DNA from: Rhabdophis nuchalis
Lineage: Eukaryota; Chordata; Lepidosauria; Squamata; Natricidae
Direction: 5' to 3'
DNA: 64,000 nt
Assembly (NCBI GenBank): GCA_039707465.1
Contig: CM077648.1
Span: 16,013,119 to 16,077,118 of the forward strand
The stretch's first letter is position 1. Each line of letters begins with the position of its first letter. A program made the translations under genes and the position numbers. Below, in pieces: positions 35,019 through 47,396 of the stretch. The notes below the pieces were generated by a model that worked only from the letters and a program-made list of their open reading frames with translations, did no database searches and had not been told where the DNA came from.

Positions 35019-35040
35019 TATATATATATATATATATATA
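35019..35040. repeat. (TA)n microsatellite at a splice donor
   Basis: About eleven TA units ending five bases from the FAM13A exon edge at 35046. In the transcript the donor GTATGT runs straight into this repeat. Confidence 0.95.
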
Positions 35041-35045
35041 CATAC

Positions 35046-35087
35046 CTCAGATAGAATGGTGATAAAGGCCTTTCGTCCTCTTGGGAA
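35046..35087 (-). CDS. FAM13A: FAM13A small coding exon (SQEDERPLSPFYL)
   Basis: A 42-bp exon encoding SQEDERPLSPFYL, identical to the mammalian FAM13A motif SQEDERPLSPFYL. The acceptor is GGTTTTTAG before 35087; the donor is CTGAG|GTATGT after 35046. It starts by completing a Ser codon left by the start exon at 50023 (AG|T) and ends on AG, which the next exon completes. In mammals this is the exon where the short and long isoforms join. It includes a SP dipeptide typical of proline-directed kinase sites. Confidence 0.96.
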
Positions 35088-35977
35088 CTAAAAACCAAAC
35101 CAAATATCTTTGTCAGTAGCATGTTCATTTCTATTTCTTTTTTTGCAAGCTAATTGGTACAACACCAACCCGATCAGAAGAAAGGAAGACAGCCCCAAGA
35201 TGACCGTATGCTGATTTGTGATATTAAAGCCAATAGCTTGTTAAGACAGAGGAGCAAATTAAACATTTAATTGTGTTCTTTAAGGTGGAACCTCAAATAT
35301 CTGCAGTGGAAGAACGGATGCTGAAATTAATGGAGCTGGCATAGAAAGCAGAAGTGACTGCTTTCAATAAAAAAAAACTATTTTTGTCTAACTTTGTTTC
35401 TACTTGGAAACTGCTTTTGAATTTTTAGCTTGGAACTGAAAGAACTGAAACTTTAACCTTGGGATTTTATGATTAGATTTGTTTATGATTACAGAAATAC
35501 TGTGTGCTATGGTTTATTCCAGTTCAGGGTCACTGTATATTATACCAGATGGGTAACTTTCCTCCATCAATCTATATCTGATAAAATTGCAATTCCATTG
35601 CAAGGAAAATTATAAATGCTAACCCATAAAGAAACCCACCTAGGTTAACCCACCCAGCTGCTGACTGCATTCAGGTATATTTTTTATTTTCCCTCTGCTC
35701 CAGTAACTACAATAACTTCTGAAGAGAGATGCTCCATTTCATTTTTCCACCTCTAGCTCCTGTATCAATCTGCTAGTAGCTTTGCTGGTTTGTTCAACAC
35801 TCAATGATTAGCCACAAGGACATCTTATCAATGCCCACGCCAAAAACCTATTGAAATCAAGGAGATTCCTGCTATACAAATGGCTTGTTAACAAGCTGAC
35901 TGCCTCTTCTGACAGAACTGTGAAAGTGATCCTAACACCTGCTACGAAAAAGTGAGTTTTTAAGCAACAACTTAAAG
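35088..35977. other. FAM13A intron, nothing recognised
   Basis: AT-rich, no named repeat. Confidence 0.4.
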
Positions 35978-36113
35978 CAGGGGTCTCCAACCTTTGCAAC
36001 TTTTAAGTCTGAAGGACTTCAGCTCCCAGAGTTCTCCAGCCAGCTTTGCTGGCTGGAGAATTCTGGGAGCTGAAGTCCTTCAGACTTAAAGTTGCAAAGG
36101 TTGGAGACCCCTG
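35978..36113. mobile_element. Palindromic hAT-type MITE, perfect TSD
   Basis: A second copy, 136 bp, nearly identical to 33765-33899. ACTTAAAG flanks both sides (35970-35977, 36114-36121). Confidence 0.95.
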
Positions 36114-36364
36114 ACTTAAAGCAGCTGTCCACAGGCCTTCCTAAAATGAGTTTCAGCATAGGGCCAACAACAGGAAAGAGATAGGAGACGCTTCGTGGAA
36201 GATTTTTTTGATAGCTGAAGGTCCTGAATCTGGGAGGGGTGGGGAGAATGCTCACAGAAAGATCGGTACCAGTGAGCTAAGTGTAAAGATTATATGTTGA
36301 AAAAATATTTTCAAGCCACGTGGAACTGTACATGGGTCAGCTCTGCCATAATGGTTGAAGATAA

Positions 36365-37025
36365 AAGTAGTAAAGTTTTCCCCTGTCTAGTCATATCTAA
36401 CTCTAGGGATGGTGTTCATCTCTGCTTTTTAGCCAAGAGAGCCAGCATTGTCCGATGACACTTCTGTGATCATATGGCCAGCATGATAATATGCCCATGT
36501 GCGAAGAACACTGTTACCTTCCCACTGAAATGGTATCTATTCATCTACTTGCATTTGCATGCTTTCAAACTGCTAGGTGGGCAGGAGCTGCGCCGCGTAA
36601 CCACTGGTGGGATTCAAATTTTTTACTAGCGGTTCTGTGGGAGTGGCTTTGTGGGCGTGGCATGGTTTTGTGGGCGTGGCAGGGAAAGGATACTGCAAAA
36701 TCCCCATTCCTGGGGGAAGATTACTGCAAAATCCCCATTCCCTCCCCACCCCACTAACCTGCTTTCCAGCTCCATTCCCCTGTTCAGGGCAACAAAAGAA
36801 GATCAGCTGGGAGGCTGGAAAGCAACAGGGGCGGGGCCAGCCTTTATGCCAGTTCTCCGAACTACTCAAAATTTCCGCTACCAGTTCTTTGGAACCGGTC
36901 AGAACTGGCTGAATACCACCTCTGCACGTAACAGGAACTCACCCCCTCATTAGGCGCTTGGGTATTGAACCCGAGACGTCAGCTCTCCAGCTCAGAATGT
37001 TTAACTACTGAACCATCACGTCTCC
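36365..37025 (-). mobile_element. Sauria-type SINE, split by a MITE
   Basis: Tail and body at 36365-36601, tRNA-like head at 36925-37025 (B-box-like GGTTCAATACCC on the minus strand). The MITE at 36602-36924 separates them. Confidence 0.85.
36602..36924 (-). mobile_element. hAT-type MITE in SINE
   Basis: CACTGGTGGGATTCAAATTT ... GAATACCACCTCTG, flanked by CGCGTAAC and CACGTAAC (7 of 8). Internal GGGCGTGGC and CCGGTCAGAACTGGCTG match 56219. Confidence 0.88.
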
Positions 37026-38231
37026 TGTCATTACTACTACAAGGATCCAAATCATACTTACACTGGATTTCAAGTTAAAAGGTTGGTTCCAGGACTTGTT
37101 AAGGTTCAGACTATTTCACCTCTCAGGTTGACATTCTGTTACCCTAATGCTACAGCAAAGTAATTTCTATTCATTTCTTCCAAGAAATTCTAAGGTTGTG
37201 TGTGAGCTTCTGGAACAGTTAAATATTGACTTAACTATAAGGGTGAATAATCCGTATAGTCTACAAAGGACTTTTAAGGGCAGAAAGTTCAAAGCCTCCT
37301 CACCAAGACCATGGTTTAAAAAGCCATCTGCTACCAGATTCACATATTTGTACAGTTTCCAGAAGACTTTATGGACCATGACACCCTGATTAAATATTTG
37401 GGTACTGAAAAATCAATCGCTTTTGGTTGCTGTGCTATATTTAATTCTTTCTACTTTGACCTTAGATTAAAATACCCCAGATAAAAGTGATTTTCCAGGA
37501 ACACAGAGAAAATAAAATAAATAAAAACACTACTGACAAGTGGCCATGAATTGTCCAAATTTCTACATGCAGAATGGGCACATCAGCTTGCAGATGGGGG
37601 GGGGGGGGAAACAACTGTCATTTTTGTTATTCCCCAGACGAACAGAAACTTTGTGCAATCAGTTGTTTGCCAGATGTTCTGCTTCCTTATTTGCATCGAT
37701 TCTTAAGACAAAACATTTAAAATGAAGATCGCCTCCTAGCAATCTGAAGTAGCACAGACCATTCATGCCATTGCACATATAAACTATTTCTAGGCACCAT
37801 CTGTGCACCAAAACACAAACTATTTTCTTAGGTCTTAAGGTGGTCAGGATCGATGCTGTTTTCCCTGTAGGCTCGAACTGCACTGCCATTTTGCACATCA
37901 GGTTAAAAGTGAGCGTGTTGATTTTAGCTTAATCTGAAGGCAAACTTTGCTTTGTTGATCTTATTTTTTCCCTATCAGTTGGATACCTTTGCAAATCTTT
38001 TTGTAAAACCCTTTTTGCAAACAGGCAATTATTATGCCTGGGCTTCTTCCAGAACGACTTAAAAGAGAACATTTGCTGAATCCTATCAGAGGATTTTAGC
38101 TAAAAAGTGTTCTTCTCCTAACAGGGATTTTGATCTACCTTTCGAAATACTTTTCAACTATGGGTTTATGTAAGTTTTTCCCACTCCTATTTTTTCAATC
38201 TAAAAAAGAAAAAAAAAGATTTGCTAAGGTA
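37026..38231. other. FAM13A intron, nothing recognised
   Basis: No exon or named repeat. A G run of about eleven lies near 37597. Confidence 0.4.
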
Positions 38232-38620
38232 GAGATAGTCCTTGACTTACAACAGTTCGTTTAGTGACCGTTCAAAGTTACAACAGCATTGAAAAAAGTG
38301 ACTTATGACTGTTTTTCACACTTTCACCCTGTGGTCACGTGACCACACTTTGGATGCTTAGCAACTGACTCACATTTATAATAGTGGCAGTGTCCTGAGT
38401 TCATGTACTCCTCTTTTGCGACCTTCTGACAAGCCAAATAAATGGGGAAGCCAGATTCACTTAACAGCCACCTTACTAACTTATCAACTGCAGTGATTCA
38501 CTTAGCAACTGTGGCAAGAAAAGCCATAAAATGCGGCAAAGCTTACTTAACAAATGTCTCACTTAACAACAGAAATTTTGGGCTCAATTGCGGTCCTATG
38601 TTGAGAACTTCTTGTATTGT
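38232..38620. mobile_element. MITE (AGTCCTCGACTTACAAC family)
   Basis: GATAGTCCTTGACTTACAAC at the left; internal CACTTAACAAATGTCTCAC-like and GGGCTCAATTGCGGTC blocks. A good reference for the interrupted copy at 27106. Confidence 0.85.
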
Positions 38621-38734
38621 TGTAACTCAAGGAGGTACCAAATGTTTTAGAACAGTGCTTCTCAACCTTTAAGATGTGTGGACTTCGACTCCCAGAATTC
38701 CCTGGACAGCATGCTTCACCAGCATTCTAAACAT

Positions 38735-38905
38735 TATTTCCGATGTCTATGGAGATTCTTGGTCATCCAGGTCATAGTTATCCCAAAGGTGCTTTTTCCA
38801 GAGCTGAAGAAGCTTCTTGGAGGAGAAACAAAAGATCTTCAATGAAAAACCAGAAAGTCCAGTTGCCTCTTGAAAAAGCACCTTTGGGACATTGTTTCGG
38901 ATGCT
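38735..38905 (+). mobile_element. Penelope-like fragment, dead hammerhead
   Basis: TATGGAGATTCTTGGTCATC, AGCTGAAGAAGCTTCTTGGA and TCCAGTTGCCTCTTGAAAAA match 7541-8300. The hammerhead's GAAAC is altered to AACAAAAG, so it is a relic. Confidence 0.7.
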
Positions 38906-38948
38906 TCATTCTCCAGAGCAACTCAGAAAATCAAGGTATATCCTAGGG

Positions 38949-39230
38949 CCATGATGGCGAACCTATGGCACGCGTGCCAGAAGTGGCACACAGATCCCTC
39001 TCTGTGGGCATGCATGCTGTCACCAGCTGCTCTTCCACTTTCTGGTCTTCGCGGGTGCCGGAACACCAGAAAGCAGCCTGAAAACCGCTGAAAATGACCC
39101 CAAAGATATCCACCCCCCCCATGGCCTGAAAACAACCCCAAAAACAGGCATGTGTGCGCCGGCCAGCTGGTTCGTGGGTTTCCGGTGCTTCAACTCACAC
39201 ACTCTGTCCCGAAAAGGTTCGCCATCACTG
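38949..39230. mobile_element. hAT-type MITE (ATGGCGAACCTATGG family)
   Basis: CCATGATGGCGAACCTATGG ... AAAAGGTTCGCCATCACTG, flanks TCCTAGGG and TTCTAGGG (7 of 8). Confidence 0.88.
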
Positions 39231-39344
39231 TTCTAGGGTTAGAGTTACTCAACACACTGGCTTCTCATAGGCAATTTGCTCTGATTATTGCACTATGCTT
39301 TTAATTTTGTTTTCTACTCAGTTCATAATATTATATATTATATA

Positions 39345-39690
39345 TTTATATTTATTCAATTTATACCCCGCCCTTCTCCAAACTGACTCAGGGCGGCGCA
39401 CAGGAAAATTAAAAATACATACAAAACATCATATAAAAATTTAAAAAACTAATTCAATGGATCCTGTGCTAAAACCAAATTAAAATCCCCAAATTTAAAA
39501 ACTATCTAAAAGTCAGTTTAGGGGGCTACGCTAGGCCGGCTAGATGGAACAAATGTGTCTTTAGACACTTGCGGAAGTGGCGGAGGTCGGAGATGGTGCG
39601 AAGTTCAGGGGGTAAGTCGTTTCAAAGGGCTGGACCTGCCACAGAGAAGGCTCTTCCCCTGGGTGTCGCCAGTCGGCATTGTCGGTATAA
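39345..39690 (-). mobile_element. L2-type LINE 3' part
   Basis: TTTATACCCCGCCCTTCTCC, GGGCGGCGCACAGG, GCTACGCTAGGCCGGCTAGA and CACAGAGAAGGCTCTTCCCC match 46140-46490. Confidence 0.88.
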
Positions 39691-40710
39691 TATGCTATAT
39701 TCTTTTGGTTGATTGTTCTTGGCTGTCCGGAGTGTGCATATCAGATGGATGTCCACATATGTTTAGTAAATAAGTAAATACGTAAATAAATAAATAAAAA
39801 TGCATACATACATACATACATTGTGAGCTGAGGTGGTCTCTCATTGTCCAAGGCTGTTCAGAGAATTGGTGGACAATTGGCAAGCAACAACAGAGGAAGT
39901 CTGAACTTGACTTCTTAATATCAGAAGCACAATCAAAAGTTTGCGAACAAACATCTGCCTACAAACCCTACTATGGGTACAAAAATGTCATAACACCATG
40001 TTTACGACTTTCTCCTCAAAACTTACACTTGCACATTTATTTGTATCTGCTAATCCTGTTCCCAAGATAATATTGGAACTACAAGGTCACTCGGTTTAAC
40101 CATTAATTACTGGATAACTAGACTCAAGAATTATCTAAAAGGTCATAAAAAGCATTCTAATTAAGATAAATGCTTTATTTACGGGAGACCTCAAATCAAC
40201 TCCTTTTTATCACAAGTCCATCCTCCTAATGTGTTTACGTGGAGAGTGTTGGTTCAGCTTCTGTTGCTTTCCTGGAGAGATGGATCCTCTATCTCTATTC
40301 AGCTTCTAGTTTCATTTCTTAAAGAATTACAACCCAAAAGAGAACTGTGGTAGACAACTTGGAAAAGACACATCTGTTTATTATTTGCAGTTTGGCAAGC
40401 CTCCCTGGATAGGTAAGACAAAAAAATGGGGTCAAAGGAAGGAATGACTAACGCTGTCTTTCAGCCGAGCTGCGCCCTTCTTTTGAATTCAACAGTAGCA
40501 TGTTAATACAGACCAAACCTTACGTTGCATAAGAGGGTAATGAGTTAGGTTACTAAGCAAGCCACAAATAGTTACCACAGAACTATTTCTAAAAACCTGG
40601 TTGAATGTCAACAGCCTATGGCTATAAGTACTTCAGGAAGAAAGCCAAGATTTTTCTTCAGTGTTGGCAAAAAATGAAACAAAACAACTCCACTCTGCCT
40701 CCTGACAATA
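39691..40710. other. FAM13A intron, nothing recognised
   Basis: Contains AAATAAATA and (CATA)n short runs at 39765-39820; otherwise unassigned. Confidence 0.4.
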
Positions 40711-41242
40711 CCGTGTTTTCCCCAAAATATGGCCTACTCAGAAAGTAAGTCCTAGCTTGATTTTTACACACGCGCCCAACATAAGTCCTACCCCTCAAAA
40801 TAAGCCCTAATACCCTCTTATGCACCCACTCCAGGGTGCACGGGTAAAAATTAAGCCAGAGTGGGGATGGGGTGGTGGTGGAGCTGCCCTACTACTTACC
40901 TTCGGATAGTTGCAACCAGGCCTCGCACACCTCAGCCCATTTCTTCTGCAGTCAACAAGGCTTTCCTGAAGGCCTCTGTAGCCGATAACAAATGTCTGGA
41001 TCTGGAGCTCTGTTATTGGCTTCAAGAAAGCTTTGCTGGCTGCAGAAGAAATAGGCCGAGGTGTGGGAGACCGGACTACAACTATCTGAAGCCGAAGAAG
41101 TTCCTGAAGGCCTCTGACAGAGAGAAGGCGATGCACACAAGTGAGGTGAGTCAGTGAATGACATCCAACCAAAATAAGACCTGGTGCCTTTTTTGGCAGC
41201 AAACAAGGTATAAGACAGGGTTTTATTTTTGAGGAAACACGG
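40711..41242. mobile_element. Tc1/mariner-type MITE (GTGTTTCCCC family)
   Basis: CCGTGTTTTCCCCAAAATAT ... TTTTGAGGAAACACGG, TA on both sides. The interior holds imperfect direct and inverted copies of CCTGAAGGCCTCTG and GCTTTGCTGGCTGCAGAAGA, unlike the shorter copies at 23085 and 57227. Confidence 0.85.
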
Positions 41243-41289
41243 TATGTATTCAAACTTGAATGCTATTTTCAACAAGATGTAGGTCTGAA

Positions 41290-41605
41290 CCTGTTGTGGG
41301 TTCCGGATCCCGTTGCAAGCAGTACAGTGCACGGGGCCCATTGTCCACCACACGAACATGCGCACCTTACCTCTTAAACATGCATCCTTACCTCCCGTGA
41401 CACCCCCGCAATGCTCCAGGCTGCTCGGCAGAGCGTTGCGCAGGTGCCGTACGTGTGCGTGGAAGTGCCGAAGAGCTCAAATACTGGTAAGGAGGAGGGG
41501 TGGGTGGGTCCTCCAGAGCACTGTACTGGAACGGTACCCAGTGCTCCCGGCAGGCACCAGTACACCCGTACTTGGGCGTACCGCCTGCAACCCACCACTG
41601 GTCTG
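41290..41605. mobile_element. hAT-type MITE (GTGGGTTCCGG family)
   Basis: TGTTGTGGGTTCCGGATCCC ... GCCTGCAACCCACCACTGG, related to 34356-34653. Confidence 0.75.
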
Positions 41606-41649
41606 AACAGACTCTGGTAACTATTCCTATTGGAATAGTGGTGATGATT

Positions 41650-42000
41650 ATTTTTTAAGGTAAAGATTTCCCCTGACCAGTCATATCTGACCCTTGGGTG
41701 TGTGTGTGCGTGCGCTCATCTCTGTTTCTTAGCCAAGGGATCCGGGAGTCTGAAGATGCTTCCAGTTGTGTGGCCAGCATGACTATAGGCTAAGGTGCAC
41801 GGAATGCCATTAGCTCCCCACTGAAGTGGTACCTTATTTATCCACTCGCATTTGCATGCTTTGTAGCTGCTAGGTCAGCAGGAGCTGCGGTGAGTAACAG
41901 GAACTCATCCCGTCATGCGGCGTTCGGGCCTCGAACCTAGGATGTCAGCTTTCTAGCTGACAAGTTTAGCATCTTTAACTGCTTAGCCATCATGCCCCTC
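41650..42000 (-). mobile_element. Sauria-type SINE
   Basis: Tail and body with CAGTCATATCTGACCCTTGG and ATGTGGCCAGCATGAC-like, head with GGTTCGAGGCCCGAACGCCG on the minus strand. Confidence 0.85.
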
Positions 42001-42779
42001 TTCTTGGGTAACTTCTCGAAATAATTTTGTATTCACCCTAAGTGACCCAGTGAGCTGTTTTTAAACCTATATTAAAAAAAAAAAACATCTCTAAAGATTT
42101 GCCATACTTTCTGGAAAGGACAGTTTTACTCGGTGGACTAGGCTGTGCAATTAATATGTATAACTTTACATTTCTTAAGAGTATACTTCATTCAATTCTG
42201 TGAAACGTGCCTCCAGAGAGACAGTCACGGAATTGTACCACATGCCACAAAGCTGTAGTCCCATCCCTAGCTGGTCGCTGCTACTTTGCTACCTTAACTA
42301 TTTTAGTTACAGATTTTGGATTAGATTTAATATGTGAAGTAGTAATCTTATGCAAGTTGTTTAATTTTCACTAAAGACAGGGAAACTTCATTCTGGATGC
42401 TAGTCTGAGTTTTTGAGAAATGAGAAAAGAAAAGTTGAATTGCACATAAGTGAGCAAGCCCTTTCCATACTAATTAGTATTGTCCTATAAGGGGGGGGGG
42501 AGCTTTGCAAAATGATACGTTTACTTTATTACTTAGCACTGCTTTTTTTTGGTCAAAAAGCAATTGAGCCTTGAACTTTCCAGCTGACAAATTCAGAGTC
42601 TTTAACCACCCTGTTGTATGGCATATCTAATGAAATTATTTTTGAAATTCACATTATTTTATCTTTATCACACCATAAATTTCCATGCCATCCAAACCTC
42701 AGATTATGAATTTTTAAGATCTAAAAGTCTCTGCTTTCTCAGTGACACCTATAGCTTCATCTACCTTGCCAGCCTTCAG
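42001..42779. other. FAM13A intron, nothing recognised
   Basis: AT-rich, short A and G runs only. Confidence 0.4.
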
Positions 42780-42990
42780 TCTGAATGTTTAAATTGTTTT
42801 AATTGGGATTTTAAGGGGGATAGTTTTAAGGATTTTAAGATTTTAGCACAGGGTTATAGTTTGTTTAATTGGATTTTAAATATTTATAATGTGTCTATGT
42901 TTATATGCTTTTTAATTTCTTGTGCACCGCCCCGAGTCCCTTTGGGGAAAGGGAGCGGTTTACAAATTAAACTGATTGATTGATCGATTG
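42780..42990 (+). mobile_element. L2-type LINE 3' end
   Basis: TTGTGCACCGCCCCGAGTCC, then GGGAGCGGTTTACAAATTAA and GATTGATTGATCGATTG tail units. Confidence 0.75.
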
Positions 42991-43919
42991 AAAACAAATA
43001 ACAGACAGTGAAATAGAATTGCAAATCCATTTATCCCAACCCTTCTCCTTCCAAGATTATAGAAAGAAGAGTGTAAGAATTAATAGATTGGAATTGGAAG
43101 ATTTGGCTGAGATGCGTGCCTATAAAATCAAATAAATAATGATGTAATTTGAGAGAGAGGGAGAGAGGGAGTGGCTAAAATCTAATTGTATTTATAACAG
43201 CTGTGAAGGATATCAGAAACCACTGCTTTGTATCTTTTTTCTATTTAACTTCTTTTTATTTTTGCTTTCTCTTTGCTTTATTCCTTTTTCTCTTTTCGTC
43301 TTTACATTAATTTGTAGGAGTTGTATCTTCTTTTAAAAAGATTTCAGGAATTATTATATAATTTAAAAAAAACCCCAGCGAAGTGAAGTTCAAAGTGCTT
43401 GTTATTGGGTTTATCTGGAAGAAACAGGCATAAATAACCAATCTGCAATCCAGATTAAAAACAAGTGACTATAATGACACCAGAAGACCAATTTCCTGTG
43501 TGGTCTGTATATACAGCACTTTTCTAAGTGAAGGGCCATTAAAGAACTGATGGGAGATTACATATCAGTTTAATTGGTCACAAGTCAAAAAAAACCAACT
43601 CCGTGACCAATACAGTCTGTGTAAAATGGGCCTGGAGCTATTTAGATTATCTTGTGTTCCAACTTAATTATTTGCAGGTGGCCATAAAAAAAAAACCTTA
43701 CTTGGTCACGTAGGCTGTTTCATCATGTTTGTGGGTTTGCTGACAGTTGCTAGAAGAATGCTGTTAGATGCTCTGGACGACTCAGCTCCAAATGACTCCA
43801 ATGAAACAAAACTTTTAACAAACATTTGATGATTAGGGCCACAGGTAAACATTTTGGTTTGGGCTTAGTGACAAGCAATGACTTAAAATCATGCATGGGG
43901 AAAGAGTCAGTCCCCCTCC
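42991..43919. other. FAM13A intron, nothing recognised
   Basis: A GA-rich patch at 43150-43175; otherwise no named repeat. Confidence 0.4.
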
Positions 43920-43990
43920 CTGTGTGTGTGTGTGTGAGAGAGAGAGGGGGGGGGGGAGGGAGGGAGGGAGAAAGAATATAAGAGAGGGAG
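43920..43990. repeat. (TG)n(GA)n and G/A-rich tract
   Basis: TG units, then GA units, then a run of ten or more G and GGGAGGGA units. Confidence 0.92.
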
Positions 43991-44099
43991 CAAGCATTAA
44001 TATTTTTTAAATGTGCTAAGTCAGGACATATCCTACTATTTTTATGTATTTTCTGCCTCCAAAAGATTTGGGAACTGTAAGGCATATTTCTGAAATGTA

Positions 44100-44513
44100 C
44101 CCCATTTTTTGGACTATAAGATGCACTGGAATATAAGATGCACCAAGATTTTGAAGACGTAAACCAAAAAAAAAGGTTTGCTGTTCCGGGCCCCCAGGAG
44201 CCCTCTGCAGACCTCCCAAACCCTCTGCACGTCCTGTTTTTTGTGAAAAACGGCATGGAGAGAGCTTGAAAGGCCTGCAAAGTGCTCCTGGGGGCTTGGG
44301 AGGGCAAAAACGAGCAAAAAAGGGTCTGTTTTTGGTTCGTTTTTGCCCTTTGCAGTCCGCAGTAGCACTTTGCAGTCCTCCCAAACCCTCCACGTGTCCA
44401 TTTTTGTGAAAAATGGAATGCATTTTGGGGAGGCCAAAATGCTGTATTCACCTAGATTTTTACTCTTTTTTGGGGGGGGGGGGGAAGGTGTGTCTTATAC
44501 TCTGAAAAATAAA
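44100..44513. mobile_element. Tc1/mariner-type MITE
   Basis: CCCCATTTTTTGGACTATAA ... CTTATACTCTGAAAAATAAA with TA on both sides; same family as 6129 and 9170. Confidence 0.82.
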
Positions 44514-44894
44514 TACTCACTCTGGGCTCCCATACAAAAAAAGGAGAAAGAGGGGCTACCTCCAGCATATCTGCTGCAGATAGGGAATATCAAATGGTGG
44601 TAGCAGCTCATAAAACTTGCATTTAATGTTTTCCATTAACAACTTATACCAGACCACAATCTTCAATCACATCTCTATCGAATCCTACTTCTTTCATCAA
44701 TTCAGCTGACTCATTGAATCATCTGTCTATACCTGGATGGCAACTTCCACCAATCCTAATAGCATGGCTAATTGCATGTTGGCGAAGAATGCAAGAAAAG
44801 CTCTGAAATGTTGAACAACCGATAGAAAAGGGCATATGCGATTGGCAGAGAAGACCCCACTTTGAAATCGGGATTAACTAGATATATTTTAAGG

Positions 44895-45179
44895 CAGGGG
44901 TGTCAAACTCAAGGCCAGATCCAGCCAGCGGGGCTGTCCTGGAAAATGTAAGGGGCCATCCCATGTCGCTTTGGCCCAGACTACCTGCATTGCTTCGGCC
45001 CTGTCTACCCAATCCGAAGAGGAAACATTCCAGCAGTTTGGGGGGCGGCATCAAGCTGGCCATGCCCACCCAGCTGGCCATGCCCAATGAGTGGCATCAA
45101 GCTGGCCACGGCCACCCAGCCCCCCAAAGTCAACCATACCCTGATGCGGCCCTCAATGAAATTGAGTTTGACACCCCTG
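44895..45179. mobile_element. hAT-type MITE (GGTGTCAAACTC family)
   Basis: CAGGGGTGTCAAACTCAAGG ... TTGAGTTTGACACCCCTG. Internal AAGCTGGCCATGCCCACCCA is repeated about three times. Confidence 0.85.
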
Positions 45180-45296
45180 TCTTAAAGGTGTGGAGGGGAA
45201 GATTGTAGTATGACATAAGAGGTTAAGACCAAAACATTTGATGGACTTCCTTCAAGAAGTCCATTTTTACTCTACACAAGGCAATAATAAGCTGGA

Positions 45297-45600
45297 GAGC
45301 CAGCTTGGTGTGATGGTTAAAATGCAGGCCTAGAAACAAGGACAGTGAATTTTAATTTTGCTTTAAACATCAAAACCAGCTGGGTGACTTTGGGCCAGTT
45401 ACTGTCTCAGTGCAACCCATCTCACAAGGATGTTATTGTGGGGTAAAGAGAAGGACGCGGGAGGAGTGTTATGTATGCTCGCTGTGCTGAGTTACTTATA
45501 ACCAATTTCATTGTAATTTTATTACAATATTATTACAATGACAATAAAGATTATTATTATTATTATTATTATTATGATGTAATAAAGGCAGGATAAAAAT
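45297..45600 (+). mobile_element. tRNA-derived SINE (second type)
   Basis: GAGAGCCAGCTTGGTGTGAT, a pol III-like head, then GTGACTTTGGGCCAGTTACT and CAACCCATCTCACAAGGATG, ending in an ATT repeat. A different family from the Sauria-type SINE; also at 52135 (minus) and 63745. Confidence 0.75.
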
Positions 45601-46139
45601 CTAATAAATCCATGATACTTCAATTGTATTGTATTAATGAATGATTAACCATTGGACCTAACTAATAATCATGACAACAAACATTTGCTTTCATACACAG
45701 TAATCTGTTAGCGTTATAAAAGCAATTGTGCTATGTTTACCATCATGAGTTTCAAAGCATGACTGATGTTATAGCTAAGCTAAGTTTGATAAGAGTGAGA
45801 ATATTTTCTTCAGAAGAAGAAAAGAGAAGAAATTATATGCTGAACTCTTTCTGGGCCTGTTTTGTCATGACAGCTTACTCCTTTTTCTCATCAGTTCCTT
45901 AAGATAAATGATAAGCCTCTGGAGGATTTTAGAAGGGCACTATTCCAACCTGCAAACAGGGGGATTAAATGTTCTGTATACAAAAGAATTCTCTTGCACA
46001 ATGCACATAATTTTATCTACTTTATTAACTGTTGGAATCTGCCAAGGAAATGATTAAATCAGAAACCCTGAATTTTAGTTTTCTGTGGGACAGATTTTTC
46101 ATTGGGCGAATTTTCACCTAATGTTTTGAAGCACTTCTA
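45601..46139. other. FAM13A intron, nothing recognised
   Basis: No exon or named repeat. Confidence 0.4.
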
Positions 46140-47129
46140 TTTTTTATTTTTATTTTTTATTTTTCGAATTTATACCCCACCCTTCTCCTTGTTAGGACCC
46201 AGGGCGGCGCACAGGCATTATTAAAAACCATAAAAAAAGACAATATACATTATTTAAAAACATATTAAATTAAATCCCGTGCTAAAAAACCCATTTAAAA
46301 CCCTGAAAATTAAAATGTATAGATCAGAGTCAGAAACGGGGGGGCTATGCTAGGCCGGCTTGTTGGAATAGATACGTCTTAAGACGTTGGCGGAAGAGGT
46401 GGAGGTCCGAGGTGGTATGTAGGTCGGGTGGTAGGTCGTCCCAGAGGGCTGGGCCCGCCACAGAGAAGGCCCTTCCCCTGGGCGTCGCCAACCAGCATTG
46501 CCCGGCCGACGGTACCCGGAGAAGACCCTCTCTGTGGGAGCAGATCGGACGAAGGGATGTATGGGGCAGAAGGCGGTCTCGTATATAGCTAGGCCCCAAG
46601 CCATGGAGTGATTTGAAGATGGTCGTCAACACCTTGAAGCGCACTCGAAAGGCCACAGGCAGCCAGTGCAGCTCGCGCAGGAGAGGTGTTATGTGGGCTT
46701 GCCTTGGGGCACCCATAACCACCCGCGCGGCCACATTCTGCACTAACTGTAGCCTTCGAGTGCACCTCAAGGGGAGCCCCATGTAGAGAGCGTTACAGTA
46801 ATCCAGCCGGGATGTCACAAGCACTTGAGTGACTGTGCGAAGGGCCCGCCGGTCCAGTAAGGGGCACAACTGGCGTATCAGGCGTACCTGATAAAACGCC
46901 CTCCTGGCCACGGCCGTCACATGGTCCTCCATGGACAGCCGGGAATCCAGGAGGACACCCAAGTTGCGCGCCCTCTCCACGGGGGCCAGTTGTTCGCCCC
47001 CAATGGCCAGTGTTGGACTTATCTGGCTGAACCGGGGTGCCGGAAACCACAGCCACTCGGTCTTGGACGGGTTGAGCTTGAGTTTGTTACTACCCATCCA
47101 GACCCGTACGGCCTCCAGACACCGGAGGC
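46140..47129 (-). mobile_element. L2-type LINE with RT C-terminal region
   Basis: The minus strand encodes the end of an L2 reverse transcriptase: SNKLKLNPSKTEWLWF, ARNLGVLLDSRLSMEDHV, TSRLDYCNALYMGLP, LRELHWLPVAFRVRFKV, then GRAFSVAGPALWDDLPPDL, stopping at 46345. The frame of about 253 L2 codons is intact, although the element is 5' truncated where the MITE at 47130 begins. The upstream codons of the long open frame (to 47421) come from that MITE and are not L2. The 3' end is TTTATACCCCACCCTTCTCC in reverse. Confidence 0.92.
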
Positions 47130-47290
47130 CAGAAGTCTCCAACCTTGGCAACTTTAAGAGTGCGGACTTCAACTCCCAGAATTCCTCAGCCAGCCATGCT
47201 GAGGGAGTTGAGGTCCATGCTTCAACTGAGGAATTCTGGGAGTTTTGACGTCCATAGTTTGTAAAGCTGCTAAATTTGGAGACCCCCGCC
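47130..47290. mobile_element. hAT-type MITE (TCTCCAACCTTGG family)
   Basis: CAGAAGTCTCCAACCTTGGC ... AAATTTGGAGACCCCCG, a semi-palindromic relative of 33765. It abuts the truncated L2. Confidence 0.7.
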
Positions 47291-47396
47291 ATTAGGTCAT
47301 AAAATTCCCCTCCACTGCAGAGATCAAAAAGCTTCAGATATGAATGGCCTTCAACATCCAGAACCACCAATAGGGAGGGGATGGCGTGACCTACAA